Of a DNA stretch of 64,000 bases, positions 61,245 through 64,000 are shown piece by piece. The number at the start of each line of letters is the position of its first letter. Position 1 is the stretch's first letter. The notes under the pieces are model-generated. The model ran no database searches. It was given only the letters and a program-made list of their open reading frames with translations, and was not told the DNA's origin. A program made the translations under genes and the position numbers. This DNA comes from Histoplasma ohiense (Eukaryota > Ascomycota > Eurotiomycetes > Onygenales > Ajellomycetaceae): the NCBI GenBank assembly GCA_017607445.1, contig JAEVHH010000001.1:992001-1056000 (forward strand). Reading direction: 5' to 3'.

Positions 61245-63080
61245 TTAAGCAGCTATTAGATTTGCTAACAATTTCCCTCAAAAACCACTTCTCTTGCATA
61301 CTTACCCTCCCAGTTCCCACAAGTTCTCGGTATGTCACAAGGCTCCACATGGGTAAAGTCGAGAACGACGATTTGGCCGTTGCGAAGTCCAAAATTACTC
61401 GCCCTGATATCTCCATGGTGATACCCCTCATCATGCAGCTGTTCAAGGCATGCAAGCGCCTGGTGCCTGTAGCGAAGAATAACACAGCATTCAGCATAAG
61501 CAGCAACATCCCCACAGATCAAGACAATAGAAAACATATCTGGAAAACTTACTTCTGGTCTGTGGTCATATCGTTGAATGACTCGAAACCCTTTTCTAGT
61601 AGCTCTAGAACAAGGACTCCAAATGGCTCGTTAACCCACATTCTAGCAAAGCCACCGTAACATTTAGGAATAAATGTTTTGCCCTGCAGTCGCTCATACA
61701 CTTCCACTTCCCTCAAGAAGGACTGAAAGTCGTGTTCATTAACCTTGATGGCGCAGGGCTCCTCAGATGTACCGGCAACAAGTAGAGAATCATAGGCAAT
61801 GCCGCATATTCCCGACCCAAGCTTTTCCATCGCAAGCAGGCACAGGGGCTCCTCAGCAACTGTGTCTGCATGATATGTGATTTCCCCTTCAGGGGTCGTT
61901 TCTGGAAGATCTGAGGAGTTGCCTTCCAGAACTACATCCCATGCTTTCTGGGCAGACTGTTCGTGATTCTTAGCATTGCAATCTAATCGCTACTCGGGCA
62001 AAATACACTTACAATCCTCTTTAGAGACAATTGACGATCTGGCAGTCCTGAATTCGGAAACGACAGTAAAGCGTACTAAAGGGGAACTATTAGCTATGTC
62101 GGTTAGAGTGCGTTGGGGGGTGAATTGCTTTACGTCGTGCTTGCTGTATAGCTGTGATGCAGCCTCGATCAAGCGTGAGGACCTGCGCATTTCCTGGTGG
62201 ACATGCGCTCCAGTTCCTGCAGTGGTCCCAGCCCGAGAGGATCGCAAAGCCGGCTCTCCTCGTTTCGCTGTCTTTGGCTCATTCCCTCCACCTGTGTTTC
62301 TGGTCGTCCTGGACTGTCGGCTCCCAACGTATTCTGTAACAATACGTGCTGTTGGGGGATTAGTGTAAGAAGCAGCCGGGTCATTGCCAAGAAGAAGTGC
62401 TGTAACCACTGAAATAGCACAGGGTTCAGGAAGTGGTTGAAGTTGTCCAGGGCATGTAAGGATTGAGTGATTATCTGATACCACCATCTGGTAGTAGTAG
62501 TTGTTATTGTGGTTAACAACGTTCATAAAAAAAATCGTAAACTCATGTCCTCCAATCAAAAGACCCCATCTGCAGTTGGCATCAATCAGATGTTTGCCGA
62601 GCTGTATATGAATTTATCAATCATTAGCATGATCTTTTGACCAAGGCGCAGGATTCTTACTTTAAGTATGATTGAACGCGCACCCGTCTGGTGAGAAGAA
62701 GTTATTAGCCCAGTCCCTTCGCCTCTGGCAAGATCCAGGATACGAGAACGATGAGCGTTGTAGGTAGCCACACTTTTGTGCTCCACGACAACCCAGTCAT
62801 TTCCGGCTCTGCGGATTTTTCTGTTTGGCCGGACGCCACCTTCGTTGTCACAGCTTACGATTCGAATATCATTTGGCTGCAGATGGTCAGCTGCCGTAAC
62901 AAACTCCGCCACATATTGAAAAAGAACAAGAGACACATCTATATTGACAGTCTCATTTCCCACGACTCCACGGTCGATGGTATGTTGCACATATTGACGC
63001 ACAAGGTCGAAATTGAGTGGAGGTGTGGGAGCAGAGGTTAGATAATTCCGGTCGACATCGCGGAGTGAGAGTGGATGGGT
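61245..63080 (-). CDS. two-domain protein: PD-(D/E)XK nuclease-like plus protein-kinase-like, possibly decaying
   Basis: Minus-strand exons: about 63080-62661, 62601-62013, about 61982-61553, 61466-61306 and 61264-61245 (ending NLIAA and a stop). The N-terminal part has nuclease-like features: a helix with VLFQYVAEF, RPNRKI where a PD motif would sit, the strand WVVVEHKS (E-x-K), then SIILKLGKHLIDANCRWGL and LIGGHEFTIFFM. The C-terminal part is kinase-like: KLGSGICGIAY, CAIKV, REVEVYERL, HGDIRASN and VVLDFTHVE in place of DFG. Two problems remain: the N-terminal frame has no in-frame ATG (the first ATG, near 63100, is in another frame), and the second junction would need a 30-bp intron at 61983-62012 or a weak GTCTCT donor. 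The gene may be intact with a missed exon, or a recent pseudogene. Confidence 0.6.
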
Positions 63081-63653
63081 AAAGCAACTTGTAGCTGTAG
63101 ATCATCATTCGCGGCGTGTTAACTAAGTGGTGAAGGAAAGTTCTTGATGGAGCGTTGGAGTTCCTACGTTCAGCCTCTCCTATATAGGAAGCTCCAAGTC
63201 ATTTACTAGTCAGTTATGCTGGAAAGGGTAGTTAGTTAATGCATTTCTCTCCTCAGATGCTAGTAGTTAGTTAGCTAGTTTTCTTGACCAATCAACAACC
63301 CTCTTATTTGAAAAGCTTTTGTCTATATTTCTCTACTCCTAACTAACTAGTTATGTGGAGTATTATTTGTAAAATTTCAATACTATCATGAAGAAGGATA
63401 GTTGAGTGTTGAAATGATGCACGATTAACTAGATGGAAGATTAGCGGCTGCAGGGAGGGAAGCACGCCAAGCCAACTAACTATGTCTATTTAGGCCTAGC
63501 ATTTCCCAGATCAGGAGTCACCTGATGAACCCAAACCAACCTTGGAATGGACGTCTTTAACTATTTCAACATCCCGAGGTTTAACTTAAACCTAGCATAA
63601 ATTCTAGTTTGCATATTACCTCATGAAAGTCCAGTCGTGGCACCCAAGCGTAG
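63081..63653. promoter_or_regulatory. divergent region between the kinase-like gene and GCN5
   Basis: Holds the GCN5 promoter and, on the minus strand, a TATATAG box near 63180 ahead of the nuclease-like/kinase gene. It is otherwise AT-rich with many TAGTTA-type words. Confidence 0.45.
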
Positions 63654-64000
63654 ATGGACAAAGCAGTGTCACAATCAATTCCAGCCTCTAGCACCTCCAG
63701 CACGCAGAATCTCGACGCGAAGCGCGCCGCTGTCGAAGAACCCAGTTTCGGCCCTGAGGCCAAAAGAATCAAACGCTTTCATGATGGGTTGATAGAGCCG
63801 GATGCGAAAACTCCCGCTCTGACTATCGTCCCCTTTCCAGAGAAGGTGTGTTAAGGATTTTCGAATACATTGCCGGGAAAACTGCCAAATCATCTAACCG
63901 TGTCTCTTTAAAGCCGGCAGTTTTGGAAGAGCGGAATGGAGAGATCCAATTCCGAGTGGTCAACAATGATGGCTCCAGAGAGAGTACCATTATCCTTACA
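63654..64000 (+). CDS. GCN5: histone acetyltransferase Gcn5, 5' part (runs off the window)
   Basis: Exon 1 is 63654-63845 (64 codons from MDKAVSQSIP) and exon 2 starts at 63914 after a 68-bp intron (donor GTGTGT, acceptor TTTAAAG). It continues to the window edge, giving 93 codons. The N terminus is a disordered leader with a Lys/Arg patch (PEAKRIKRFHDG). After the splice the sequence enters the conserved start of the Gcn5 domain, PAVLEERNGEIQFRVVNN and SRESTIILT, which is diagnostic. Gcn5 is the catalytic acetyltransferase of SAGA and ADA, acetylating histone H3 in the nucleus. The acetyl-CoA-binding core and bromodomain lie outside this window. Confidence 0.88.

Noticed and set aside
61265..61305. 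Read-through end of the kinase-like protein (EGKYAREVVFEGNC)
   Set aside because: A GTAAGT donor and TTAG acceptor define a 41-bp intron, short but in phase, giving a terminal exon ending NLIAA; the read-through tail is the less likely version.
1..64000. CRISPR arrays, rRNA genes, riboswitches, prophage or plasmid features
   Set aside because: None seen; the window is nuclear fungal DNA with spliced genes.

Overview
The window is nuclear DNA of a filamentous ascomycete, most likely a eurotiomycete and possibly a member of the Onygenales. The signs are short GT..AG introns (mostly 55-120 bp) with CTAAC/CTGAC-like branch points, fungal-only families (Zn2Cys6 regulators, a Pth11/SAT4-type rhodopsin-like protein, a siderophore-iron transporter, a hydrophobin-like protein) and AT-rich, gene-poor stretches with long A/T runs. 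The order and species cannot be fixed from sequence alone. Exon boundaries below were worked out by hand from splice signals, reading phase and protein-family continuity.

Layout. 0-9.3 kb: an MFS transporter, a decayed gene, a four-exon rhodopsin-like membrane protein, a tRNA-Leu(AAG) and a small interferon-6-16/ISG12-like protein. 9.3-14 kb: no confident gene. 14-20.7 kb: a ten-exon POT-family peptide transporter converging on an eight-exon secreted GH31 alpha-glucosidase. 22-28.5 kb: mitochondrial octanoyltransferase, a sterol-glucosyltransferase pseudogene that has lost its middle, a three-exon hydrophobin-like protein and an amidohydrolase. 29-45 kb: an eight-exon Zn2Cys6 regulator with a Gln/His tract, mitochondrial threonyl-tRNA synthetase, a divergent unknown membrane protein, a second seven-exon Zn2Cys6 regulator and a peroxisomal enoyl-CoA hydratase-like enzyme. 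45-57 kb: glutathione reductase, the HOG-pathway MAP kinase kinase Pbs2 and a siderophore-iron transporter. 57-64 kb: AT-rich accessory DNA with a pogo-type transposase relic and a two-domain nuclease-like/kinase gene that may be decaying, ending in the 5' end of the SAGA acetyltransferase gene GCN5, which runs off the window.

The conserved genes cover nutrient uptake, mitochondrial maintenance (lipoylation, translation, redox), osmotic/oxidative stress signalling and iron acquisition. There is no obvious biosynthetic cluster. The clearest regulatory signal is a set of three exact ATCAGATAA iron-GATA sites, two forming a perfect 14-bp inverted repeat, upstream of the siderophore transporter. 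The most unusual coding locus is the nuclease-like/kinase gene at 61.2-63.1 kb.
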